From: Burkholderia guangdongensis
GTDB lineage: Bacteria > Pseudomonadota > Gammaproteobacteria > Burkholderiales > Burkholderiaceae
Length of the DNA: 64,000 nucleotides
Direction of reading: 5' to 3'
Assembly (NCBI RefSeq): GCF_013403875.1
Contig: NZ_JACBNX010000009.1
Coordinates: 1 to 64,000, forward strand
In this document: positions 29,775 through 39,238 of the stretch, piece by piece
Layout: the number at the start of each line of letters is the position of its first letter
How positions within the stretch are numbered: position 1 is the first letter of the stretch
Position numbers and translations under genes: made by a program
The notes under the pieces: model-generated
Told to the model about the DNA's origin: nothing
Databases searched by the model: none
What the model saw: only the letters and a program-made list of their open reading frames with translations

Positions 29775-30410
29775 TCAGTGTTGCTTGCCGCCGTCCTCGT
29801 CCTTCTTCAGCGCTTCGAGCGCCGCGAACGGGTTCGGCTGTTTGCCTTCGCCTTCGGCTTCGCCGGACTCGTCGTCCGGCTCGGCCTCGGCGCCACTCGC
29901 GCCCGACACGAGACTTTCATGAACCGCCGGGCAAACCTCGTGTTTCGGCACGAGCGGCAGCGAAAGCAGCAATTCCTCTTCGATCAAGTCGATCAGATCG
30001 AACTGGCGGGAGCCCACGATCACATCGGCTTCATCGTCGTCGAGCGGAAATTCTTCAGCTTCTTCTTCGGATGCGACGATCCGGTACGTCATATCGACGT
30101 CGAACGCCTGTTCGTACGGCGTGAGGCAGCGCTGGCACTCGAGCCACGCATGCCCGTGCAGCGCGAGGCGCAGATACGGCTGCGGCCCGTCGGCGCCGTC
30201 GTCCTGCAGCTCGTTCTGCGAAAACCCTTCCGCCTGCCACGTGAACACCGTGTCGCGGTCTGGCGCGTCCGCCGGCACTTCGTTTAACATGCGCGGCAGT
30301 TGCGACAGCCGCACCGCCCCGGCCGCCTGGCGCGCGCTCCGCGCGAACTCGAACAGGTCGACCGCGTGCGGATCGAGCGACACCGCAGGCTTGCCAGAAG
30401 AGGTATTCAT
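29775..30410 (-). CDS. yceD: YceD family protein, 23S rRNA accumulation (DUF177)
   Basis: A 211-residue cytoplasmic protein with the family segment WLECQRCLTPYEQAFDVDMTYRIV (one CxxC) and an acidic C-terminal region (SGAEAEPDDESGEAEGEGKQ). In E. coli YceD is needed for normal 23S rRNA levels; its gene neighbours rpmF here as there. It is the first gene of the 20-kb colinear minus-strand block. The ~140 bp upstream separate it from divergent maf. Confidence 0.88.
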   Translation of the reverse strand: MNTSSGKPAVSLDPHAVDLFEFARSARQAAGAVRLSQLPRMLNEVPADAPDRDTVFTWQAEGFSQNELQDDGADGPQPYLRLALHGHAWLECQRCLTPYEQAFDVDMTYRIVASEEEAEEFPLDDDEADVIVGSRQFDLIDLIEEELLLSLPLVPKHEVCPAVHESLVSGASGAEAEPDDESGEAEGEGKQPNPFAALEALKKDEDGGKQH

Positions 30411-30589
30411 GTGCGCTCCTGCGTGTTTCGCGTGTTGTGACCTGACCCGACAGGCGCCGCTTTCCGTCCGCGCTTTCCATCCGGAACGGGCCTGCCGATG
30501 AAAAGCGGAAGAATATAGCTGTTTTATCTTTTCCAGTCAAGCACTTAACCTTGCGCCCGCGCGGCGCCGACGATCCACCCCCGCAACCG

Positions 30590-31240
30590 ATGATGCCGGA
30601 CACCCTCTCCAGCCCGCCGCGGCTGATTCTCGCCTCCAGTTCCCGTTACCGGCGCGCGCTGCTCGAGCGGCTGTGCGTGCCGTTCGACGTCATGTCGCCC
30701 GACGTCGACGAAACCCCGCTGCCCGGCGAAACGCCGGCCGCGACCGCGCTGCGCCTCGCGGTCGCGAAAGCGCGCGCGGTCGCCGAAACCACTGAATCCG
30801 CCGAAACCGCCGACGCGCCGCGCGGCGTGCTCGTGATCGGCTCCGACCAGGTCGCGACGTTCGACGGGCTGCAGATCGGCAAGCCCGGCACGCACGAGAA
30901 CGCGCTCGCCCAGCTCGTCGCAATGCAGGGGCGCGAGGTCGAGTTCCACAGCGCGCTCTGCCTGTACGACGACCGCACCGGCGACACGCAGACCGACGAC
31001 GTCGTCACGCGCGTGCGCTTTCGCACGCTGCCCGAGGCCGAGCTCGACGCGTACCTGCGCGCCGAGACGCCGTACGACGTCGCCGGCAGCGCGAAATCCG
31101 AGGGGCTCGGCATCGCGCTGCTCGACACGATCGATTCCGACGATCCGACCGCGCTCGTCGGCCTGCCGCTGATCGCGCTGACGCGGATGCTGCGCGCCGC
31201 CGGCTTCCCGCTGTTCGCCGCCCACGGAGGCCGCGCATGA
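30590..31240 (+). CDS. Maf family nucleotide pyrophosphatase (YceF subgroup)
   Basis: 216 residues from Met 30590 (ATGATG; 30593 equally possible). It starts with the Maf motif LILASSSRYRRALLERL and has the catalytic SDQV. YceF-type enzymes hydrolyse N7-methyl-GTP and act as housecleaning pyrophosphatases. Residues ~68-80 (TTESAETADAPRG) are a short insertion. The stop overlaps the start of the next gene (ATGA). Confidence 0.9.
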   Translation: MMPDTLSSPPRLILASSSRYRRALLERLCVPFDVMSPDVDETPLPGETPAATALRLAVAKARAVAETTESAETADAPRGVLVIGSDQVATFDGLQIGKPGTHENALAQLVAMQGREVEFHSALCLYDDRTGDTQTDDVVTRVRFRTLPEAELDAYLRAETPYDVAGSAKSEGLGIALLDTIDSDDPTALVGLPLIALTRMLRAAGFPLFAAHGGRA

Positions 31241-31959
31241 CGACCGGCACGCTCTATCTGGTCCCGAACACGCTCGGCGACGGCGACGACGCGATGCTCG
31301 CGGCGGTGCTGCCCGCCGCGGTGCAGGCGCGCGCGGGCACGCTCGGCTATTACGTCGGCGAGAACGCGAAATCGACGCGCGCGTTCCTGAAGAAGATCGG
31401 CACGACGCGGCCGATCCAGGAGATCGAGATCCGCGAGCTGAACGTGAACACGCCGGCCGCCGAGATCGACCGGCTGCTCACGCCGATCGTCGCCGGCCAG
31501 GACGCGGGGCTCGTGTCCGAGGCGGGCTGCCCGGCCGTCGCCGATCCGGGCGCGCTGCTGGTGCGGCGCGCGCACGAGCGCGGCGTGAAGGTCGTGCCGC
31601 TCGTCGGGCCGAGCTCGATCCTGCTCGCGCTGATGGCGTCGGGCCTGAACGGCCAGAGTTTCGCGTTCCACGGCTACCTGCCGGTCGATCCGGCCGAGCG
31701 CGCGAAACGCCTGCGCGAGCTCGAGCAGCAGTCGCGCAAGGCCCGCCAGACGCAGATCTTCATCGAAACGCCATACCGCAATCAGGCGATGCTCGACACG
31801 CTCGTCGCGACCTGTGCGCCGTCGACGCTGATCTGCGTCGCGGCCGACCTGACGCTCGCGACCGAGACGATCGCGAGCCGCGCGGTCTCGGCATGGAAAA
31901 AGGCGCCCGCGCCGAATCTGCACAAGCGCCCGGCGATCTTCCTGATGCTCGCGAACTGA
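31237..31959 (+). CDS. SAM-dependent methyltransferase, RsmI/tetrapyrrole methylase fold
   Basis: A 240-residue protein of the RsmI-like tetrapyrrole methylase family (GTLYLVPNTLGDG start, VSEAGCPAVADPGALLVRRAHERGVKVVPLVGPSS middle). It lacks the extra C-terminal region of true RsmI (~286 aa) and its N-terminus differs, so the 16S C1402 ribose activity should not be assumed. It is translationally coupled to maf. Confidence 0.85.
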   Translation: MTTGTLYLVPNTLGDGDDAMLAAVLPAAVQARAGTLGYYVGENAKSTRAFLKKIGTTRPIQEIEIRELNVNTPAAEIDRLLTPIVAGQDAGLVSEAGCPAVADPGALLVRRAHERGVKVVPLVGPSSILLALMASGLNGQSFAFHGYLPVDPAERAKRLRELEQQSRKARQTQIFIETPYRNQAMLDTLVATCAPSTLICVAADLTLATETIASRAVSAWKKAPAPNLHKRPAIFLMLAN

Positions 31960-32000
31960 GCGCCGGTGACGCGTCGGGCGAACGCCCGGCGCGCGGCATT

Positions 32001-32027
32001 ACCGCCACTACCGCCACTACCGCAACT
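32001..32027. repeat. Three 9-bp repeats across the S49 peptidase stop codon
   Basis: ACCGCCACT, ACCGCCACT, ACCGCAACT, in tandem on the plus strand. The stop codon of the minus-strand peptidase gene (32017-32019) lies within the second and third units. Confidence 0.75.
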
Positions 32028-33006
32028 GCATCTGCGTGCCGAACGCGAGCGCCTTCATCGCGGCGCTGCCGACGGCCGCGCCGAAGCGGCGCGCGACGCG
32101 GCTGGACAGGCTCTCCTTGACCGTGTAGTCGACGACGTCGGGGGCCTTCAGCACGTCGCGCGCGACCGTATCGGTCGTGCCGAAACCGTCCGCGAGCCCG
32201 AGCTCGACGCTCTTCTCGCCGGTCCAGAAGAGGCCCGAGAACATGTCGGGCGTCTCGTGCAGCCGCGCGCCGCGGCCGTCCTTCACGGCCTTGACGAACT
32301 GCGCGTGGATCTCGTCGAGCATCTCCTGCGCATGAGCGTCCATCTTCGGCGTTTCCGGCGAGAACGGATCGTAAAAGCCCTTGTTCTCGCCCGACGTGTG
32401 CAGCCGCCGCTCGACGCCGAGCTTGCTCATCAGCCCGGTGAAGCCGAAACCGTCCATCAGCACGCCGATCGAGCCGACGATGCTCGCCTTGTCGACGTAG
32501 ATCTTGTCGGCCGCCGACGCGATGTAATAGCCGCCCGACGCGCACATGTCGGTCACGACCACGTACAGCGGTTTCGTCGGATATTTGTGGCGCAGGCGCC
32601 GGATCTCGTCGTAGACGATGCCCGCCTGCACCGGGCTGCCGCCCGGGCTGTTGATCCGCAGCACGACGCCGACCGTGCCGCTGTCGTCGAACGCGTCGTC
32701 GAGCGCGGACATGATGTCCTCCGCGTTCGCGATGGTGCCGGCCGCGATCTCGCCGTCGATCGACACGAGCGCGGTATGGCGGCCGCCCGTCGACAGTTTC
32801 GCGTCGCCGGACGTGTTGATCAGCCCGACCGCGAGCAGCAGCAGCGCGACGAGGAACGCGAAGCGGAAGAAGATCCGCCAGCGCCGCGCGGCGCGCTGCT
32901 CGTTGATCGCGGCGAGCGCGATCCGCTCGAGCACCGCGCGCTCCCAGTTCGGCTCGCGGCCGTCCGGGCGGGAAGAGGAAACGGGGGAATTCGGTTGATC
33001 GGCCAT
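32017..33006 (-). CDS. S49 family signal-peptide peptidase (SppA-like)
   Basis: A 329-residue membrane-anchored serine protease with one N-terminal transmembrane helix (~residues 44-63) and a periplasmic ClpP-fold domain. Nucleophile S157 in DMCASGGYYIA; INSPGGSPVQAG and KASIVGSIGVLM are conserved. It is the short, single-domain SppA form, half the length of E. coli SppA. It probably degrades cleaved signal peptides. It lies 11 bp after the Rieske gene. Confidence 0.92.
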   Translation of the reverse strand: MADQPNSPVSSSRPDGREPNWERAVLERIALAAINEQRAARRWRIFFRFAFLVALLLLAVGLINTSGDAKLSTGGRHTALVSIDGEIAAGTIANAEDIMSALDDAFDDSGTVGVVLRINSPGGSPVQAGIVYDEIRRLRHKYPTKPLYVVVTDMCASGGYYIASAADKIYVDKASIVGSIGVLMDGFGFTGLMSKLGVERRLHTSGENKGFYDPFSPETPKMDAHAQEMLDEIHAQFVKAVKDGRGARLHETPDMFSGLFWTGEKSVELGLADGFGTTDTVARDVLKAPDVVDYTVKESLSSRVARRFGAAVGSAAMKALAFGTQMQLR

Positions 33007-33017
33007 CTGGGGTTCCG

Positions 33018-33455
33018 TCAGTCGGTCGTCGCGGGACGCAGGTCCGGGTCGGGCAGCCAGAAGACCGCGCGGCCGTCCGGCGTATCCCGCTCGTCGACCT
33101 CGACGGGCCGCAGCCGGGCGCCACGGCACGGGCCGCCGACGCATTTGCCGGTATCGGGCGCGTACATCGCGCCATGCGTCGCGCACATCAAGTATAAGCC
33201 GGACGACTCGAAGAATTGCCCCTCGACCCAGTCCAGCTCCATCGGCACGTGCGCGCAGCGGTTCAGGTAGCCGTACACGCGGCCTTCGTAGCGCACGAAG
33301 AACACGACGACGGCCTCGCCGCGCAACGTCGCGTCGACGCGTACGGCCATGCCGCCGTCCGCGAGCGCGTCCGACGCGCAGACGCGCACCGCGCCGGCGG
33401 CGCCGATTGCGCCATTCGCGTCGCCGCCGGCCACCGGATTGCCGCCCGCGCTCAT
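33018..33455 (-). CDS. Rieske [2Fe-2S] domain protein
   Basis: A 145-residue soluble Rieske ferredoxin-like protein. Ligands C67-x-H69 (RCAHVPMELDW) and C91-x2-H94 (MCATHGAMYAPDTG) are both present. There is no membrane anchor, so it is an electron-transfer or assimilation-type Rieske protein of unknown partner. The ATG overlaps the stop of the HAD phosphatase gene (ATGA). Confidence 0.9.
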   Translation of the reverse strand: MSAGGNPVAGGDANGAIGAAGAVRVCASDALADGGMAVRVDATLRGEAVVVFFVRYEGRVYGYLNRCAHVPMELDWVEGQFFESSGLYLMCATHGAMYAPDTGKCVGGPCRGARLRPVEVDERDTPDGRAVFWLPDPDLRPATTD

Positions 33456-34111
33456 GCGTGCTCGCGCAGCCAGGCGGCGAGCGCCGGCACGTCGTTCGCG
33501 ACGAAACGCGGCTCGAGCGCCGCGAGCGCATCGGCAGCATGCGCGCCGTACGCGACGCCGATCCCCGCCGCGCCCGCGCTCGCGGCCATCTGCAAGTCGT
33601 GCGTCGTGTCGCCGATCATCACGGTGCGCACCAGATCCTGCCCCAGTTCGCGGGACAACTCGTGCAACATGGCCGGATGCGGCTTCGAGAACGTCTCGTC
33701 CGCGCAGCGCGTCGCATCGAACAGGCTCATGAGCCGGGTCTGGTCGAGCACGCGGTTCAGGCCGACCCGGCTCTTGCCGGTCGCGATCGCGAGCAGATAG
33801 CCGGTGTCGCGCAGCTCCGCGAGCAGCTCGCGCACGCCGGCGAACAGCTCGATGCGCTGGTCGTCGAGCAGATAGTGAAAGCGGTAGCGCTCCGCGAGGC
33901 GCGGATAGTCGGACGGATCGAGGGTCGGCGCCGTGACCTGCAGCGCGTCGCGCAGGCCGAGCCCGATCACGTAGCGTGCGGCCTCGTCGGACGGCCTCGG
34001 CAAGCCGAGATCGTGACACGCGGCCTGGATGCTGTGCGCGATGTGCGCGGTCGAATCCATCAGCGTGCCGTCCCAGTCGAAGACGATGAGGTCGAATTGT
34101 TGTCGGGCCAT
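33452..34111 (-). CDS. HAD-superfamily hydrolase, phosphoglycolate phosphatase-like
   Basis: A 219-residue HAD phosphatase. Motif I DWDGTLMDS with nucleophile D10 and acid/base D12, motif III lysine in ETFSKPHPAML, and motif IV MIGDTTHDLQMA are in place. It resembles Gph and the phosphatases commonly encoded next to rluC; the natural substrate is not certain. It starts five bases after the rluC stop. Confidence 0.9.
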   Translation of the reverse strand: MARQQFDLIVFDWDGTLMDSTAHIAHSIQAACHDLGLPRPSDEAARYVIGLGLRDALQVTAPTLDPSDYPRLAERYRFHYLLDDQRIELFAGVRELLAELRDTGYLLAIATGKSRVGLNRVLDQTRLMSLFDATRCADETFSKPHPAMLHELSRELGQDLVRTVMIGDTTHDLQMAASAGAAGIGVAYGAHAADALAALEPRFVANDVPALAAWLREHA

Positions 34112-34116
34112 GCGAA

Positions 34117-35121
34117 TCAGGCGGTGTCGCGCAATGCGCTCAGTTGATCGAGAAAACGCCGGCAGTCGTCCGGCAGCGGGGCGTCGAACTGCAGCGGCTC
34201 GCCCGTGAGCGGATGCGCGAGCCGCAGCCGGTACGCGTGCAGAAACATCCGTTTCAGCGACGGCTGCGCGTTCGCGCGCGCGAGCGCCTTGTTCAGCGCG
34301 AAATCGCCGTACTTGGCGTCGCCGGCGATCGGCAGGCCGAGATGGGCGAGGTGCACACGAATCTGATGGGTCCGACCCGTTTTAAGTTCCGCTTCGACCA
34401 GCGTGTACTCCGGCCAGCGCTCGACGAGATTGAACACCGTATGCGACGGCAGCCCGTCGTCCTGCACGCGCACGCGGCGCTCCCCTTCCGGGGTCGTGTA
34501 CTTGAACAGCGGCACCTTCACGACGCGGCGGCTGCCCCAGTCCGCGAGCCAGTCGCCGTGCACGCACGCGAAATAGCGCTTGTCCATCCGGTTCTCGCGG
34601 ATCTGCTCGTGCAGCCCGACCAGCGCCGTGCGCTTCTTCGCGAGCATCAGGATCCCGGATGTCTCGCGGTCGAGCCGGTGCACGAGTTCGAGGAATTTCG
34701 CGCGCGGGCGCGCCTGCCGCATCTGCTCGATCACGCCGAACGCGACGCCGCTGCCGCCGTGCACCGCGACGCCGGCCGGCTTGTCGATCACGAGCATCGC
34801 GTCGTCTTCGAAAAGTACGTCGAAATGCGCGGCCGGCACGATCGGCGTGTCGGCGCGCGCGAGGTCGGCCGCGGCGACGCGCACCGGCGGCACGCGCACG
34901 ATGTCGCCGAGCACGAGCCGGTACTGCGCATCGACCCGGCCCTTGTTCACGCGGACTTCGCCGCTGCGCAGGATCCGGTAGATATGGCTTTTCGGCACGC
35001 CTTTGCAGACGCGCAGCAGGAAGTTGTCGATCCGCTGACCGGCGGCGCCTTCGTCGATTTCGAGCATCGAGACCTGGCCGCTTTCAACTGTTTTTCGGGA
35101 TGTTTTGCCTAACTCATTCAT
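34117..35121 (-). CDS. rluC: 23S rRNA pseudouridine synthase RluC
   Basis: 334 residues: an N-terminal S4 RNA-binding domain (GQRIDNFLLRVCKGVPKSHIYRILRSGEVRVN) and a RluA-family catalytic domain with catalytic Asp in VHRLDRETSG. It modifies uridines 955, 2504 and 2580 in E. coli numbering. The start at 35121 has a TATATT box only ~10 bp upstream on the minus strand, so the leader may be very short. It is divergent from rne, as is common in proteobacteria. Confidence 0.94.
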   Translation of the reverse strand: MNELGKTSRKTVESGQVSMLEIDEGAAGQRIDNFLLRVCKGVPKSHIYRILRSGEVRVNKGRVDAQYRLVLGDIVRVPPVRVAAADLARADTPIVPAAHFDVLFEDDAMLVIDKPAGVAVHGGSGVAFGVIEQMRQARPRAKFLELVHRLDRETSGILMLAKKRTALVGLHEQIRENRMDKRYFACVHGDWLADWGSRRVVKVPLFKYTTPEGERRVRVQDDGLPSHTVFNLVERWPEYTLVEAELKTGRTHQIRVHLAHLGLPIAGDAKYGDFALNKALARANAQPSLKRMFLHAYRLRLAHPLTGEPLQFDAPLPDDCRRFLDQLSALRDTA

Positions 35122-35851
35122 ACTGAATATAATTTTGCCCAGCTCTGCGCGGACGGGTGGCCCAACGGCCGGCTCCGCGCGGACTGCACGGGGCGCAAGC
35201 ACAATGGATCATTTTACTTGCTTGTGCCGGGGGCGCGCTGCTCGTCCCCTGATAAAGAGAAGCAGCGAGTTGCACGCACGGCGTCGGCTGCCGGCAGGGA
35301 TCGCGCCCGCAGGCGGATTCGGTCGGCAAGGCGCCGCGGTAACGGAAGATTGGTCGAAAAGAATTTAATTGGCAGCCCGGCGGCGCGCGATGCGCAACCC
35401 GCAGGCGCTGCCGGTTGCGAAAATTACGGCGTGCGCCCGAAAGGTTCCGCGAAGGTGCGGAATCCGGCGACGTCAAACAAGGAAGAACACCCCAGGCGGG
35501 AAAGTCGGGCTGGATTCGATACTCCCCGCTGCGGCCCAGCCGCAGCATCTGCCGCCACGCGGCGCCGTGCACGACAGTCGTGCGCCGCGCCCCCGGCAGT
35601 GCCCGGCCGCAGGCTTAGCGCGCGTCTGATCGCGCGCGGAGTGTGGACGCCGTGCTTTGAAGCCGTGTTCGCAGGTGCCCTGGGCGCCGGCCCCGTCGTT
35701 CGGGCCGAAGCGCCTCTTCAGGCAATTCTCCCCGCCATCGCTCCCGCTCCAGCGTGCTTGTGACAACACAACAAGGCGCGGCCTGCCGGCGTGCGCGTCC
35801 TTGCGGCCACAACCGCGAGGCGCGAAGCCGGAGAGCCGCCTGGAGTCGTTC
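35122..35851. other. 730-bp rluC-rne intergenic region, probable rne 5' leader
   Basis: I see no convincing protein gene here. On the plus strand it holds two perfect hairpins in the likely rne leader: GCTGCGG-CCCAG-CCGCAGC at 35528-35546 and GCACGA-CAG-TCGTGC at 35569-35583. In E. coli the rne 5' UTR is long and structured and RNase E cuts it to control its own level; a similar role here is inference. The last ~100 bp lack an obvious strong promoter. Confidence 0.6.
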
Positions 35852-38800
35852 ATGAAACGAATGCTGTTCAACGCGACGCAGCAGGAAGAATTGCGCGTCG
35901 CCATCGTCGATGGGCAGAAGCTCATCGACATCGACATCGAGACCGCCGGACGCGAACAGCGCAAAGGCAACATCTACAAGGGCATCGTCACCCGCATCGA
36001 ACCCTCCCTCGAAGCCTGCTTCGTCAACTACGGCGAGGATCGCCACGGCTTCCTCCCGTTCAAGGAAGTCGCCCGCCAGTACTTCAAGGAAGGCATCGAC
36101 ATGCGCTCCGCGCGCATCCAGGATGCGCTGCGCGAAGGCCAGGAGCTGATCGTCCAGGTCGAGAAGGAGGAGCGCGGCAACAAGGGCGCGGCGCTGACGA
36201 CGTTCATCTCGCTCGCCGGCCGCTATCTGGTGCTGATGCCGAACAACCCGCGCGGCGGCGGCGTGTCGCGCCGGATCGAGGGCGACGAGCGCCAGGAACT
36301 GCGCGAGACGATGGCGCAGCTCGAAATCCCCGAAGGGATGAGCATGATCGCCCGCACCGCGGGCATCGGCCGCAGCGCCGAGGAACTGCAGTGGGACCTG
36401 AACTACCTGCTGCAGCTCTGGCGCGCGATCGAGGCGGCCTCGAGCGGCCGCCCGGGCGAGCCGATGCTGATCTATCTGGAATCGAGCCTCGTGATCCGCG
36501 CGATCCGGGACTATTTCCAGCCGGACATCGGTGAAATCCTGATCGACACGACCGAGATCTACGATCAGGCGCACGCGTTCATGGACATCGTGATGCCGGA
36601 CAACGTCGCGAAGGTGAAGCGCTACCACGACGACGTGCCCCTCTTCTCCCGCTTCCAGATCGAGCACCAGATCGAGACCGCGTACTCGCGCACGGTGCCG
36701 CTGCCGTCCGGCGGCGCGATCGTGATCGACCACACCGAGGCGCTCGTCGCGATCGACGTGAACTCGGCGCGCGCGACGAAGGGCGCGGACATCGAGGAAA
36801 CGGCGACCCGCACGAACCTCGAGGCGGCCGACGAAGTCGCGCGCCAGTTGCGTCTGCGCGACCTGGGCGGCCTGATCGTGATCGATTTCATCGACATGGA
36901 ATCGGCGAAGAGCCAGCGCGAGGTCGAGCAGCGCCTGAAGGACGCGCTGAAGCACGACCGCGCGCGCGTGCAGATGGGCAAGATCTCGCGCTTCGGGCTG
37001 ATGGAGCTGTCGCGCCAGCGGCTGCGCCCGGCGCTGTCCGAGGGCAGCCACGTGACCTGCCCGCGCTGCAACGGCACCGGCCACATCCGCGACACCGAAT
37101 CGTCCGCGCTGCAGGTGCTGCGGATCATTCAGGAAGAGGCGATGAAGGAGAACACCGCGGCGATCCATTGCCAGGTGCCGGTCGAGGTGACCGCCTTCCT
37201 GCTCAACGAAAAGCGTCAGGAAATCAACAAGATCGAGTCGCGCTTCAAGGTCGGCGTCGTGCTGATCCCGAACAAGCACCTCGAAACGCCGCATTACAAG
37301 CTCGAGCGCCTGCGTCACGACGACGCGCGCCTCGACGATCCGCGCGCGTCGTGGAAGATGGCCGAGGAAGCGGCTCGCGAAATGGAGTCGGAAACCGGCT
37401 ACAGCAAGCGCACCGCCGAAGTGAAGCCGAAGCAGGAAGCCGCGGTCAAGGGCATCACGCCCGAGCGCCCGGCTCCGAGCGCGGCCTCGCAGCGCCCGGT
37501 CGAGCCGGCGCCCGCGCCCGCCCCGGTGGTGGCAGCGCCCGCGCCGGCGAGCGGCGGCTTCGTCGGCTGGCTGAAGGGCCTGTTCGGCATGCAGCCGGCC
37601 CCCGCGCCGGTCGCGCCGGCGCCCGAGGTGAAGGAACCGGCCGCACGCCCGGCCCAGCGCACCGAGAAGACCGAGCGCACCGAGCGCGGCGGCGATCGCA
37701 ACCGCAATCGTCGCGGCGGTGGCGCCCAGCCGGCGCAAGGTGGCCGCGAGCAGGCCGCCGCAGGCCGCGGGCAGCCGCAGCAGCAGCGTCCGGAGCGCGA
37801 AGGCAAGGAGCCGCGTGAAGCGCGTGAGGGTCAGGGTCGTGAGGGTCGCGGTACTCGCGAACCGCGCGAGGCGCGCGAGGTGCGTGAAGGCCGCGACGCA
37901 CGCGAAGGCCGCGAGCCGCGTGAAGCACGCGAATCGCGTGAGGGCCGCGAAGCACGTGAACCGCGTGAAAGCCGCGAAGCCCGCGAGCCGCGCGAAGCAC
38001 GTGAACCGCGTGAGAGCCGCGAGCCGCGCGAGCGTGTCGAGCAGCCGGAAGGCGTCGACGCCGCCAACCGTGGCGAACGCGCGGAGCGCGGTGAGCGCCG
38101 TGAGCGCGGCGAGCGCCGCAAGCCGGTCCAGCATGCGGCAACGCTCGAAACCGTCAATCGCGGCGAGAGCGCCGCACACGCAGAAGCCGCCGACGAGCAG
38201 CCGACCGCCCTGCCCGGCGCCGAACTGACCGCCGATGCGGAAGCCAGCGCGCGCGAAGGCGAGGAGCGTCGCCGTCGCCGTCGCGGCCGTCGCGGTGGCC
38301 GCCGCGAGCGTGACGAAGAAGGCGCAATGCTCACGCACGCAGCGGAACACGGCGAAGGTGACGCAGCGGAAGCGGCCGGCGAGCCGGTCGAACAGGCCGG
38401 CACCGACATCGCGCACGCCGAAGTCGCGCCGCACGTCGCTGCGCCGGTCGCCGCCGCAGCCGTTGCTGTGGCGGGTGCCGTCGCGGTCGAAGCCGCGCAT
38501 GCCGAAACGGCCGCGTCCGCCGAAGCGGCATCGCCCGCTCCGGTCGAGGCAGAGGTGCAGCAGCAGGCACCGGTGCACGTCGAACCGGCCGCGCCCGCCG
38601 AAGTCGTGGCTGAAGCACCGGCGGAATCCGTCGCCGATGCCGCCGTCGAAGCGCCGGCCGCTCCGGTCGAGACGCCGGTCGTCGCGCAAGCGCACGTTGC
38701 CGAAACGCACGTTGCCGAAACGCAGGTCGTTGAAACGCAGGCCACTGAAGCGCCCGTCGCACACGCGCCCGCCGCCGAAGCCCCGCCGGTATTCGTCGAA

Positions 38801-39103
38801 GCCGCGCCTGCGCCTGTGGCAGTGGAAACGGCACCGGTCGCCGCGGCCGAGCCGGCCCACGCGGAAGCGGCCGTCGTCGAGACGCACGCGCAGCCGGCCG
38901 TCGCCGCGCCCGCCGGTGCGAATCTCGAAACGGTGCTCGAGCAGGCTGGCCTCGTCTGGGTGAACACGGACGCCGACAAGCTCCGCGCCGCCCAGGACGC
39001 CGCCGCCCACCTCCCGCGGACGGCCCGTGTGCCGCGCGAGCGCAAGCCGCTGCCGCCGGCCGACACGACGCCGATGCAGCAGGTCGAAACGGCGCATCAC
39101 TGA
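35852..39103 (+). CDS. rne: Ribonuclease E
   Basis: A 1083-residue endonuclease and degradosome scaffold. S1 domain (~36-118), DNase I-like catalytic site with D302 ([11 protein letters not shown]) and D345 (IVIDFIDME), and zinc link C403-C406 (CPRCNGTGH). After residue ~520 the protein is low complexity: Pro/Ala, a VGWLKGLFG membrane-binding-like helix (~569-577), an Arg/Glu tract with imperfect [12 protein letters not shown] repeats (~650-735), an Arg/Gly patch ([11 protein letters not shown], ~807-822), then an Ala/Glu/Val tail. The start at 35852 matches the family [10 protein letters not shown]; the frame is open upstream. It is divergent from rluC behind a long leader. Confidence 0.97.
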   Translation: MKRMLFNATQQEELRVAIVDGQKLIDIDIETAGREQRKGNIYKGIVTRIEPSLEACFVNYGEDRHGFLPFKEVARQYFKEGIDMRSARIQDALREGQELIVQVEKEERGNKGAALTTFISLAGRYLVLMPNNPRGGGVSRRIEGDERQELRETMAQLEIPEGMSMIARTAGIGRSAEELQWDLNYLLQLWRAIEAASSGRPGEPMLIYLESSLVIRAIRDYFQPDIGEILIDTTEIYDQAHAFMDIVMPDNVAKVKRYHDDVPLFSRFQIEHQIETAYSRTVPLPSGGAIVIDHTEALVAIDVNSARATKGADIEETATRTNLEAADEVARQLRLRDLGGLIVIDFIDMESAKSQREVEQRLKDALKHDRARVQMGKISRFGLMELSRQRLRPALSEGSHVTCPRCNGTGHIRDTESSALQVLRIIQEEAMKENTAAIHCQVPVEVTAFLLNEKRQEINKIESRFKVGVVLIPNKHLETPHYKLERLRHDDARLDDPRASWKMAEEAAREMESETGYSKRTAEVKPKQEAAVKGITPERPAPSAASQRPVEPAPAPAPVVAAPAPASGGFVGWLKGLFGMQPAPAPVAPAPEVKEPAARPAQRTEKTERTERGGDRNRNRRGGGAQPAQGGREQAAAGRGQPQQQRPEREGKEPREAREGQGREGRGTREPREAREVREGRDAREGREPREARESREGREAREPRESREAREPREAREPRESREPRERVEQPEGVDAANRGERAERGERRERGERRKPVQHAATLETVNRGESAAHAEAADEQPTALPGAELTADAEASAREGEERRRRRRGRRGGRRERDEEGAMLTHAAEHGEGDAAEAAGEPVEQAGTDIAHAEVAPHVAAPVAAAAVAVAGAVAVEAAHAETAASAEAASPAPVEAEVQQQAPVHVEPAAPAEVVAEAPAESVADAAVEAPAAPVETPVVAQAHVAETHVAETQVVETQATEAPVAHAPAAEAPPVFVEAAPAPVAVETAPVAAAEPAHAEAAVVETHAQPAVAAPAGANLETVLEQAGLVWVNTDADKLRAAQDAAAHLPRTARVPRERKPLPPADTTPMQQVETAHH
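37830..38040 (+). repeat. Degenerate repeats encoding the Arg/Glu tract of RNase E
   Basis: Many imperfect copies of CGCGAAGCACGTGAACCGCG-like units encode [16 protein letters not shown] repeats. Synonymous variation between units is high, so the protein charge pattern appears to be kept while DNA drifts. Likely to vary in copy number between strains. Confidence 0.8.
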
Positions 39104-39125
39104 TCGCGTCGTCGTCGCCCCCCGA

Positions 39126-39158
39126 AAAAGCCCGCGCCGTCAAAAGCGCGGGCTTTTT
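39126..39158 (+). terminator. Intrinsic terminator after rne
   Basis: GCCCGCGC (39130-39137), 8-nt loop, GCGCGGGC (39146-39153), followed by TTTTT. It begins 22 bp past the rne stop; the AAAAA on the left makes it usable in both directions. Confidence 0.9.
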
Positions 39159-39238
39159 CACGTCAGCGCGGGTTTCGCCCATCGGTCCGCGTGGCCGCTT
39201 ATGGCTAGAATAGAGGTCTGGCTCGTACTTCTTCGATC

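Noticed and set aside
35615..39100. A very long open frame antisense to rne (over 1100 codons)
   Set aside because: It mirrors the repeats and third-position GC bias of rne. It has no recognisable domain, while the plus strand encodes a full RNase E with catalytic residues.
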